In this document: positions 1 to 6,442 of the stretch, in pieces
Layout: each line of letters opens with the position of its first letter
Position numbering within the stretch: the stretch's first letter is position 1
Assembly: GCA_900539505.1 (NCBI GenBank)
Contig: UQCL01000026.1
Location: forward strand, 1-27,079
Source of the DNA: an uncultured Campylobacter sp.
GTDB taxonomy: Bacteria > Campylobacterota > Campylobacteria > Campylobacterales > Campylobacteraceae
DNA: 27,079 bases
Direction: 5' to 3'
Translations under genes and position numbers: made by a program
The notes under the pieces: generated by a model
What the model saw: only the letters and a program-made list of their open reading frames with translations
The model's database searches: none
What the model was told of the DNA's origin: nothing

Positions 1-459
1 CAGGCTTTTTTGTAAAGCTTCATCATCGCGCGCGGCGAAATTTTTATAAAGTTCCGCCGCCTTTTCGGAGCCGCAATCAAAAGCGCGCGCGGAGCTAAAT
101 TTAGATGCAACCGCTTTGTAATTTAATACTTGTTGCGAGCCAAACTCGGTAGATTTTTCATCAAAACCTTCTGTAGCAAGCTCGCGCCCCGCTTTTTCGT
201 TATTCTCGCAAGCTGTAAAATTTGCGAAATTTATGAAATTCTGCTCGCAGTCCGGAATATCTATAAAATTTTGCGTAGAATTTAACGCGAAATCATACGT
301 AAAATTTTGACCTGCATCGCAAGCGAGATCGGAATTTCCGTCCAAATTTACCTCGGAAATTCCGTCTGAACAAGCGGCGAGGTTTTTATAAAACTCCGCC
401 GGCTCGCCCGAAATTATCGCGCTTGCGTAAGCTACGCTGAAGCTTAGTTTATTTTGCAA
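1..459 (-). CDS. Partial CDS, possible beta-ketoacyl synthase chain-length-factor-like protein (C-terminus beyond window)
   Basis: An uninterrupted frame of 153 codons runs from a TTG at 459-457 to the left edge, so the 3' part is missing. It has no ATG in frame. The TTG overlaps the end of the upstream gene (stop 451-449) and is preceded by AAGAGG about five bases upstream, which supports translational coupling. The first residues (MQNKLSFSVAYASAII) resemble the opening strand of the 'chain length factor' ketosynthase-like family found in aryl polyene clusters (ApeC type), and the operon context fits. That identity is inference from about 20 residues. After residue 35 the sequence becomes low-complexity, rich in Asn-Phe and Asn-Leu encoded by AAATTT words. 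A segment of about 13 residues near the start (AEFYKNLAACSD) recurs as AELYKNFAARDD near the left edge. The frame is clearly open; the function is uncertain. Confidence 0.5.
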   Translation of the reverse strand, partial: MQNKLSFSVAYASAIISGEPAEFYKNLAACSDGISEVNLDGNSDLACDAGQNFTYDFALNSTQNFIDIPDCEQNFINFANFTACENNEKAGRELATEGFDEKSTEFGSQQVLNYKAVASKFSSARAFDCGSEKAAELYKNFAARDDEALQKSL

Positions 460-871
460 TATAGCCTCTTAGCGTGACGCCGCTCATTATCGAGCCTACG
501 CCGCATTCAAACTCCTTGTCGCTCACGAAAACGTTTTTGTAATAGTAGCTCGTGATGTTTACGACCTTGTTGCCACCCTCTTTTTTGGCGCGATCTTGAA
601 AGCTAAGTAGCGCCGATAAAAACGCACGGTTGCATGCGGCTTGATCGGTCTTATTGATGCTGTTTGTTTTTTTGTTAGAGCTTAGCTGCTGCGTGATCTT
701 TCTGCCTGCGGATTTGTTGCCGAAGTAGAATTTTATGTTCGGATCAAGCTTGGCTTTGGCGTCTGGCTCTGCGAGTGCCGCAGCGATCGGGAAGCGCACG
801 ATATCGTTTTTGGCATAAGCCACATTAGCGACAAAAAGCGCCGCAACTGCGAAAAATAGAAATTTTTTCAT
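449..871 (-). CDS. Small secreted protein, family often mislabelled 'excinuclease ATPase subunit'
   Basis: The 140-residue product begins with a clear Sec signal peptide (MKKFLFFAVAALFVANVAYA) with an AYA cleavage site, so it is probably periplasmic. The mature part has the pattern of a widespread family of about 140 residues that databases often call 'excinuclease ATPase subunit': an FPIAAALA opening, a KFYFG segment, then KKEGGNKVVNITSYYYKN and a C-terminal ECGVGSIMSGVTLRGY. It has no ATPase motif, so that label is a misnomer. Two cysteines (in QAACNRAF and FECGVG) could form a disulfide. AAAGGAG lies a few bases before the ATG at 871. It sits 10 bp after the ApeR-like ketosynthase and is probably in the same operon, so a role in handling or exporting the polyene product is possible but unproven. 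Confidence 0.72.
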   Translation of the reverse strand: MKKFLFFAVAALFVANVAYAKNDIVRFPIAAALAEPDAKAKLDPNIKFYFGNKSAGRKITQQLSSNKKTNSINKTDQAACNRAFLSALLSFQDRAKKEGGNKVVNITSYYYKNVFVSDKEFECGVGSIMSGVTLRGYIAK

Positions 872-881
872 TTTCTCTCCT

Positions 882-2111
882 TTAGTCGATAAATTTTTTA
901 AAAATCAAAGATGTGTTTACGCCGCCGAAAGCGAAGTTGTTATTCATAACGTAGTCCGTCTTTATCTCCTGCGGCTGCGTGAGGTACCTAAGCGGCGCGC
1001 ACTGCGGATCGATATCTCGTAAATTTAGATTCGGATAAAACAGCCCCTCATTCATCATCATCACCGATATGAAGCTCTCCAGCGCCCCGCACGCGCCCAA
1101 AGTATGACCCAAATAGCCCTTGTAGGAGCTCACTGGCGTCTGCGAGCCGAAAATTTCATGCGTTGCGATAGATTCCGCGACGTCGCCTTGTCTGGTCGCC
1201 GTGGCGTGGGCGTTTACGTGCCCGATGAGATCCGGCGAAATCGCGGCGTCTTTGAGCGCCAGCTGCATCGCCGCGCGCATAGTCTCGCTCTGCGGGCGGG
1301 TGATATGCGTGCCGTCGCAGGTCGTGCCGAAGCCCACTATCTCGGCGTAAATTTTAGCGCCGCGCGCAAGTGCGCTCCCAAGGCTTTCTAGCACGAACAT
1401 GGCGCCGCCTTCGCCCAAAACCAGCCCGTCGCGCGCTATATCAAAAGGTGCGGGGCTGAGAGTAGGGGTGTCGTTTTTACAGCTTGTCGCGTAGAGCTTA
1501 TCAAATACGAATGCCTGACTTGGGTGTAGCTCATCCGCGCCGCCTGCTAGCATCATATCTATCAGGCCGAATTTTATCGCTTCGTAGGAGTAGCCGATCG
1601 CTTGAGATGCGCTCGTGCACGCAGAGCTCGTAGGTATGAGCCTGCCTTTTAGTCCGTAGTAGATCGCGATATTTGCAGCGACGGTGTGAGGCATCATCTT
1701 TACGTATGAGTTGGCGTTGAAGGTACTATCCTTGCCATGCAAAATATCTATGACCTCGCCCGTAGCCTTCGCATCGCCGCTACAGCTACCCGCTGCGACG
1801 CCCATACGACCGTCCTTTATGCGCTCATCTTCCAAAAGCCCCGCATCCGCCAGAGCTTCGCCCGCGGCATCTACGCCGAACATCGCTACCTTGCCCATCG
1901 AGCGGGTATCTTTGCGGTTCCAGTGCGCAGGCGGCGCGTAGTTTTGTATCGGCGCACCAAGCCTAGTGTTTAGCTCCTCGCCGAAAATATCCCATTCGCT
2001 CATATAAACCACGGCGCTTTTTTGCTGCGCCAAATTCTGCTTGATGCTCGCCCAGTCCCGCCCGAATGCACAGACGTTGCCAAAACCCGTAATAACTACT
2101 CTATTTAACAT
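882..2111 (-). CDS. apeR: 3-oxoacyl-ACP synthase (KAS II-like), ApeR-type
   Basis: This 409-residue thiolase-fold ketosynthase would condense an acyl thioester with malonyl-ACP. The catalytic Cys165 lies in TSSACTSASQ, and the decarboxylating histidines are His302 (NAHATAT) and His336 (GYLGHTLGACGA). Lys331 precedes the second histidine, and the glycine-rich end NNNFAFGGVNTS is present. All expected active-site residues are therefore intact and the length matches FabF/FabB. The start overlaps the end of the reductase gene by 7 bp. In aryl polyene clusters the last four genes are, from memory, ketosynthase-dehydratase-reductase-ketosynthase (apeO-P-Q-R). The same order is seen here, so this is assigned to the apeR position. 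The alternative is a housekeeping-like fabF paralogue in a related polyketide cluster. Confidence 0.85.
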   Translation of the reverse strand: MLNRVVITGFGNVCAFGRDWASIKQNLAQQKSAVVYMSEWDIFGEELNTRLGAPIQNYAPPAHWNRKDTRSMGKVAMFGVDAAGEALADAGLLEDERIKDGRMGVAAGSCSGDAKATGEVIDILHGKDSTFNANSYVKMMPHTVAANIAIYYGLKGRLIPTSSACTSASQAIGYSYEAIKFGLIDMMLAGGADELHPSQAFVFDKLYATSCKNDTPTLSPAPFDIARDGLVLGEGGAMFVLESLGSALARGAKIYAEIVGFGTTCDGTHITRPQSETMRAAMQLALKDAAISPDLIGHVNAHATATRQGDVAESIATHEIFGSQTPVSSYKGYLGHTLGACGALESFISVMMMNEGLFYPNLNLRDIDPQCAPLRYLTQPQEIKTDYVMNNNFAFGGVNTSLIFKKFID

Positions 2112-2839
2112 AATCCACCGTCTATTTTAATAACCTCTTTTGTGATATATGCGGAATTTTCGCTTAGCAAAAACTCCACCAAATGCGCCACCTCGCTCGG
2201 CTCGCCGATGCGCCCTAGCGGGATTGCGCCCAAAATTTGCTCGCTTGCAGTTTCGTTTATACCTTCGCTCATCGCCGTTTTGATGAGCCCGGGAGCCACG
2301 ACGTTTACCGTGATCTTGCGGCTTGCAAGTTCTATCGCTAGCGATTTTGCCGCGGCGATTAGGCCTCCTTTGCTGGCGGCGTAGTTGCTTTGGCCGCGGT
2401 TGCCTGCAATTCCGCTAACCGAGCTCATCACCACGATACGCCCGCCCTTTTTGGCGCGGATCATCGGCATCAGCGCGGGCTTTAGGACGTTATAAAACCC
2501 TCCTAAATTCGTATCTATCACGCTTTGCCAATCCTCGCGCTCAAACCACACGAAGGAGTTATCCCGCGTGATGCCAGCGTTTAGCACGATGCCCCAGTAC
2601 GCGCCGTTTGTCTCTATGTCTGCTTCGATACGCTCCTGCGCCGCAGCGGTATCTGCGACGTCAAATTTTAAAATTTGAACTTCCGCCGCGCCTGCGTCCA
2701 AGCAGCGCTTCGCTACGTCTTTTAGCTTTGCTTCGTTGCGTCCGTTTAGCGCCAAGCCGTAGCCCTTTTGCGCTAAATTTAACGCACACGCCTCGCCGAT
2801 ACCGCCGCTTGCTCCGGTAATTAAAATTCTCTTAGCCAT
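2105..2839 (-). CDS. apeQ: 3-oxoacyl-ACP reductase (FabG-like SDR), ApeQ-type
   Basis: This 244-residue short-chain dehydrogenase/reductase would reduce the beta-keto group of the growing chain with NAD(P)H. The Rossmann motif TGASGGIG is at residues 9-16 and the NAG motif at 87-89. The catalytic residues are Ser140 (VMSSVSG), Tyr153 and Lys157 (NYAASKGG), with Asn111 in the TNLGG helix completing the tetrad. Length and motif spacing are normal for FabG. The start overlaps the dehydratase end by 8 bp and its own end overlaps the next ketosynthase by 7 bp, so all are cotranslated. Function within the pathway comes from the neighbours; the SDR assignment itself is secure. Confidence 0.88.
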   Translation of the reverse strand: MAKRILITGASGGIGEACALNLAQKGYGLALNGRNEAKLKDVAKRCLDAGAAEVQILKFDVADTAAAQERIEADIETNGAYWGIVLNAGITRDNSFVWFEREDWQSVIDTNLGGFYNVLKPALMPMIRAKKGGRIVVMSSVSGIAGNRGQSNYAASKGGLIAAAKSLAIELASRKITVNVVAPGLIKTAMSEGINETASEQILGAIPLGRIGEPSEVAHLVEFLLSENSAYITKEVIKIDGGLC

Positions 2840-3260
2840 TTATACTCTTTAGCATTTCATCGTTCGGGTTCATCACGCTAAGCGTGGCGCTTGCGATATG
2901 TTCGCCGCCGCAGCGGATCTCGCAGTCGAAGATATATAGCCCCTCGCCGTCGCTCACGCTCTGCCTCGCCGTCGCGATTACGCGCTCGCCCACCTTCAGG
3001 CTTGCGCGCGAAATATCTAAGTTCCGCACGCCCAGCAAAAACCCGAGCCTTGCCTCGCCGCCGTTTCGGTGACCCGAATAGGCGCCTATGCATTGCGCCA
3101 TGATCTCCATATATGTGTAGCTGCCGAGCTCTCCGTTTTCGGTAAACGGCGAGTCCTCTCTCACTCTAAACGCACAGCTCGCATATCCGTCGCTCACCTT
3201 TAGAATTTCATCTACGAAGACCATATATCCGCTCTGCGGTAGGATACTAGAGGCTCTCAT
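2832..3260 (-). CDS. apeP: Hotdog-fold 3-hydroxyacyl-ACP dehydratase, ApeP-type
   Basis: A 142-residue single hotdog domain. The start is set at the ATG at 3260-3258, whose ATGA overlaps the TGA of the upstream ketosynthase. The 30 codons in frame upstream are Arg/Lys-rich and lie inside that gene, so they look like read-through rather than protein. The protein opens with the FabZ/FabA-like segment ILPQSGYMVFVDEI and has the central helix YMEIMAQCIGAYSGH carrying the acidic residue Glu52. The position occupied by the catalytic His in most FabA/FabZ members (LPH) is Gln9 here. Aryl polyene dehydratases are reported to work as an ApeI:ApeP pair, so this may be the partner subunit. The role is dehydration of 3-hydroxyacyl-ACP to build the conjugated double bonds. 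Confidence 0.78.
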   Translation of the reverse strand: MRASSILPQSGYMVFVDEILKVSDGYASCAFRVREDSPFTENGELGSYTYMEIMAQCIGAYSGHRNGGEARLGFLLGVRNLDISRASLKVGERVIATARQSVSDGEGLYIFDCEIRCGGEHIASATLSVMNPNDEMLKSING

Positions 3261-4762
3261 ACGCGTCCTATTATGGTTACGGCGTTGTCTCCGCCGAAAG
3301 CAAAGTTTAGATTCATCGCGGTATCTACGCGCGCTCTTTTTGCTTCGCATGCGAGGTTAAATTTAGACAGCGCGGTTGGAATTTCGCTCATTTGTAAAGC
3401 TTGATCTGCAGCGTCTTTTAAAATTTTATCATCTAAAATTTTGTCTTCCGCGCCTTGCAAAGCTTTAGACGCAGCCAAAATTTCATCCGCGCCGCTTTTT
3501 GAAATTTCATCCTGCGCGTTTTGTAAAATTTCATCGCCCAAGCTGCATGAAATTTGATCGCTTTCGCTGTTTAAAATTTCATCGTTTTGCTCGCCGTGCC
3601 GCGCCTGCGCGCCGCGAAAAATTTCAGCCTCAGAGCCGCCCCAAATTTTATCATTCGTAAAATTGGGCGGGATCACGCCCTGTCTGATCGCCTCGTAGCA
3701 CACGGCAAGCTCGATCGCCCCCGCAGCGCCCAGAGTGTGTCCGATCGCCCATTTTGACGAGCTCGCGGGCGAGCGGGGCAGGGCGGCGCTCATAGCCAAG
3801 GCCTCCATCGCGTCATTAGCCGCAGTGCCCGTGCCGTGCAGATTTACGTAGTCCACGCTTTGCAGCTGCGCCGATTTTAGCGCAGTTTTGATCGCTTTGA
3901 TCTGCATACGCGCGCTAGGATCGGGCTTGGTGATGTGGTAGGCATCGGAGTTTGCGGCGTGAGCCAAAATCGCGACGTCGCTTATGCGCTCGCGCGAAAG
4001 CACGAATGCGCAGGCTCCCTCGCCCAGATTTGTGCCTGCCCGCGCCTCTGAAAACGGCTTTAGCGGCTGCTCGCTTAAAATTTCAAGCGCGCTAAATCCC
4101 TGCAGCGTGAGCTCGTCTAATGCGTCGGCGCCGCCGAATACGACCGCGTCGCAAAGTCCTGCGCAGATGAGGCGCGAAGCTTCGATCAGAGCTTTGTTTC
4201 CGCTAGTGCACGCACTCGAAACTCCGATCGAGACGGATTTTAGCCCGAAGCGTTCGCGGATAAAATTTGCGGGATTTGCGTGGGAGTTGCGCTCGAAGCA
4301 GAAGTTTTTAAATTTATCGTTTGCGTCTTTTGAAATTTTGGCGAAATTTTCGCCGTTTGGGGTAGGAATTTCACTGCACGGCGCGGAGTTTTCGCCGTCT
4401 TGCGAGATAAAATTTTCCGCGCCCTTGTCGCAGGCGAAAAATTCCGCATAGTTTTCCTGCACGCCGGTATTGGTGGTCGCAAACACTACGCCTACGCGGT
4501 GCGCGCCGAATTTTTGCACGGCTTGCTCTATTTGCTCTTGCACGCCGAGGCAGGCGTAAAGCGCCAGAGCGTTCGTGCGCGTGGCGTAAGCGCGATCTTT
4601 GATCTGCGGCAGCGGCGTATCCACGCGCCCAAAGATGAAATTTTTGCCACAGACGCTAAGTTTTCGCAGAGCGGATCTCTTCTCGCACAGCGCGCTAAAA
4701 AGCTCTGCGGCGCTGTTTGCGCCCGCACAGATTAGCCCCGGGCTACTTAGATACTGCGTCAT
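3257..4762 (-). CDS. apeO: 3-oxoacyl-ACP synthase, ApeO-type, with low-complexity insertions
   Basis: Ketosynthase with an intact catalytic triad: Cys185 (VSSACTSGNK), His309 (NLHGTGTAAND) and His342 (AIGHTLGAAGA), plus the C-terminal glycine-rich NLNFAFGGDNA. At 501 residues it is about 100 longer than usual. The excess lies in two inserts away from the active-site motifs. One is around residues 107-157. The other, around 372-478, contains a repeat with an exact 8-residue period (D394, D402, D410, D418, D426; consensus D-[EQ]-I-[LS]-x4). Both inserts are encoded by AAATTT-containing DNA like that in the intergenic gaps. The start ATG at 4762 overlaps the lipoprotein gene by 20 bp and has AAGGGG upstream. 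In APE systems this subunit pairs with a chain-length factor, which may be the partial gene at the left edge. Confidence 0.84.
   Translation of the reverse strand: MTQYLSSPGLICAGANSAAELFSALCEKRSALRKLSVCGKNFIFGRVDTPLPQIKDRAYATRTNALALYACLGVQEQIEQAVQKFGAHRVGVVFATTNTGVQENYAEFFACDKGAENFISQDGENSAPCSEIPTPNGENFAKISKDANDKFKNFCFERNSHANPANFIRERFGLKSVSIGVSSACTSGNKALIEASRLICAGLCDAVVFGGADALDELTLQGFSALEILSEQPLKPFSEARAGTNLGEGACAFVLSRERISDVAILAHAANSDAYHITKPDPSARMQIKAIKTALKSAQLQSVDYVNLHGTGTAANDAMEALAMSAALPRSPASSSKWAIGHTLGAAGAIELAVCYEAIRQGVIPPNFTNDKIWGGSEAEIFRGAQARHGEQNDEILNSESDQISCSLGDEILQNAQDEISKSGADEILAASKALQGAEDKILDDKILKDAADQALQMSEIPTALSKFNLACEAKRARVDTAMNLNFAFGGDNAVTIIGRV
3464..3583 (-). repeat. Five 24-bp in-frame repeats within the ApeO-like gene
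   Basis: Five consecutive 24-bp units encode octapeptides starting DEIL, DQIS, DEIL, DEIS and DEIL, with the last four positions variable. Each unit carries AAATTT on the coding strand (GATGAAATTTTA or close variants). Two further KIL units follow less regularly. The period matches the arrays in noncoding DNA. Confidence 0.8.
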
Positions 4763-5159
4763 ATCGGCGCCCCTTTAAGTTTATTGTAAAATTTGCTTTA
4801 TCCGCATTCTCAAGCAGGGCTAAGAATACTCGCTCGCTCTGCGAATCGGGCGGAAGGAAGCCGTCGTTGCGAAATTTCGCCTCGCCGTGCGCGATCGATA
4901 AAATTTTACGTGCGATCGGCGCGCCTAGCATATCGAGCCAGACGAGCTTGTAGCGGCTCTCCTCGCCGTTTGCGGGTGAAATTTTGGAGATCAGGGCTCT
5001 GCTTTTTACGCCGAGCTCGTCCGTCAGGATGAACTGCTTTTGGCTAAATTCCGCTATCTGCCCGGGCGCTTTGCGCGCGCATCCGCCTATAAAAAATGCG
5101 GCGCAAAGCAGAATGAAAGCCGTTTTAGAAATAGCATAAAAACGATAAGCAGGTCTCAA
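4743..5159 (-). CDS. DUF3261-type lipoprotein of aryl polyene cluster
   Basis: A 138-residue protein with a lipoprotein signal peptide: basic start, hydrophobic stretch (AFILLCAAFFI) and lipobox IGGC, followed by ARKAPGQ. It should be lipidated and anchored in the envelope. The start is a TTG at 5159-5157 that overlaps the TGA of the PPTase gene and has GGGAG upstream. The remainder is predicted beta-rich, with LTDELGVKSRALISK and a KLVWLDMLGAPIARK segment. This resembles the DUF3261 lipoprotein that precedes the apeO-type ketosynthase in APE clusters (the apeN position, from memory). The likely role is at the outer membrane in placing the polyene lipid; the exact function is unknown. Confidence 0.7.
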   Translation of the reverse strand: MRPAYRFYAISKTAFILLCAAFFIGGCARKAPGQIAEFSQKQFILTDELGVKSRALISKISPANGEESRYKLVWLDMLGAPIARKILSIAHGEAKFRNDGFLPPDSQSERVFLALLENADKANFTINLKGRRYDAVSK

Positions 5160-5698
5160 AAATTCTCCCTAAAAACGAGCGAAATCAAAATCTCGCCCTC
5201 CAAAATATAGCTCTTATGTGACCACGCCCTGCCGCGCTCATCAAGCGCCAAAGCTTCTCCCTCCACGCCGCGCGCCAGCCCCACGCGAGCAAGTGCGTAA
5301 AAACCTAGGTTTCGCGCCTTAATCAGCGCCTCTTTGATCGTGTAAATTTTATAAAAAACGAACGCTTTTTTGCTTTCGTCCGCCGCCGCCAAAAGCTCGC
5401 GCTCAAAGGCGTTGAAACAAAACTCGCTCGCCGCGGCAAAATTCCGCGGTTTTAAAATTTCAAGATCGAGCCCGAATTTTTGCCTCGCTAGAGCCACGGC
5501 GACGATCGTTTTGCCCTCCGCGCTTTTGTGCGAGATACAAAATTTGCCGCGCTTTTTAAAGCGCGCTTTAAGCGCCCGCGAAACGCGAAACTCGCGCAGA
5601 TGGCCTCGCGCGCGCGCCAGCTTCTTATCGCGCCTGCTCAAAAGCCGCCTCGGGGCGCACAGATCCTCGTCGGTGATTAAAATTTTTATCTCGCTCAT
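5156..5698 (-). CDS. 4'-phosphopantetheinyl transferase (Sfp/AcpT-type)
   Basis: The 180-residue protein would transfer the phosphopantetheine arm of CoA to the serine of an acyl carrier protein. The signature elements are the metal-binding LDLEIL (the usual GxDxE region) near residue 77 and the YKIYTIKEALIKA helix corresponding to WxxKEAxxK. The N-terminus is strongly Arg/Lys-rich (RRLLSRRDKKLARARGH). It is the first gene of the leftward polyene operon, with GGAG before the ATG at 5698 and an AT-rich promoter region upstream. Placement at the head of an operon with two ketosynthases suggests it is dedicated to that pathway's ACPs, which are not in the window. Confidence 0.82.
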   Translation of the reverse strand: MSEIKILITDEDLCAPRRLLSRRDKKLARARGHLREFRVSRALKARFKKRGKFCISHKSAEGKTIVAVALARQKFGLDLEILKPRNFAAASEFCFNAFERELLAAADESKKAFVFYKIYTIKEALIKARNLGFYALARVGLARGVEGEALALDERGRAWSHKSYILEGEILISLVFRENF

Positions 5699-6442
5699 AA
5701 AGCTCCGATTTTACTAAAATAGTCTTTATAAAAATATAAAATAGCGCCGTAGCGTTAGAATTTCGTTTAAAATTTATTTGATGCGATTGGGTTCAAAGGC
5801 GCACTAAAACATAAAATTTATCGCGTTTGCGCTAAGGCCTCGGGCGCGGTAAAATTTTAAAATTTAGCGCGTTTTTGATCTGCGCCGCGCGCTTTTTTGG
5901 TTCGACATATTCTACTTTGCGGCGTCGGTTGCGTTCGTTGCGCTCGTCTTGTTTGTCGTATTTTGTGTGACCGTCATGTTTGGTTAAATTTTTAGCGCGG
6001 CTGTATCAAGAGGCAGACAGCGCAGGGTTTGAAAACATCGGCGCGGAATTTTAAAAATTCTGCGATAAAATTTCTACCGCAGGCGGCGTTTGTGCTAAAG
6101 CTTTTGCGACGAAATCCGGATGCGTCGTGCGATGAAATTTTGAAATTCCGAAGCGGAATTTTAAATCGCGAGCAGTGCGTGTCGCAACAGACGCCGTAAC
6201 ATAACAGCGCAAAATTAGCCGCATTTGAATAAAACGGCATAAAATTTAAGCGCTCCTGAATACGGCAGCTCGAAATTTAATTAAAGCGGCACGAAATTCA
6301 ATCGTGCTTAGCTAGAACAACCGCATTAAATTCTGAGCTGTGCCGTGCCACACTCAATTTGCCGCCAAGCTGGATTAAATTTTATGTAAAAAATTTCGCC
6401 GCTAAGCTACGACAAATTTAGATCAAAATTTCGCTAGCGTGC
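5699..6442. other. Noncoding gap with dispersed AAATTT units
   Basis: This 744-bp stretch separates the end of the aspB operon from the polyene promoter. No convincing gene, tRNA or hairpin terminator is seen. From about 6190 to 6430 there are degenerate units of roughly 25-35 bp with AAATTT or AAATTC, such as GGCATAAAATTTAAGCG and GCGGCACGAAATTCAATCG. An 82-codon frame on the minus strand (5992-6240) is of repeat-derived composition and has no ribosome binding site. A stop-to-stop plus-strand frame at 5868-5987 encodes a hydrophobic peptide without a start codon. Confidence 0.6.
5716..5721 (-). promoter_or_regulatory. Candidate -10 box for the polyene operon
   Basis: On the minus strand TATTTT lies about 18 bases before the PPTase start, within a marked AT-rich block (5705-5750) that contrasts with the surrounding GC-rich DNA. 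No clear -35 is seen, as is common in Campylobacter. An alternative TATATT/TATAAA lies 10-20 bases further upstream. Confidence 0.35.

Noticed and set aside
3261..3350. 30-residue N-terminal extension of the ApeP-like dehydratase
   Set aside because: Arg/Lys-rich read-through antisense in character, entirely within the ketosynthase C-terminus; the ATGA-coupled start fits hotdog proteins.
5992..6240. 82-codon minus-strand frame
   Set aside because: It lies in repeat-rich noncoding DNA, has no ribosome binding site, and its product is a Cys/Phe/Arg-rich mix with no domain.
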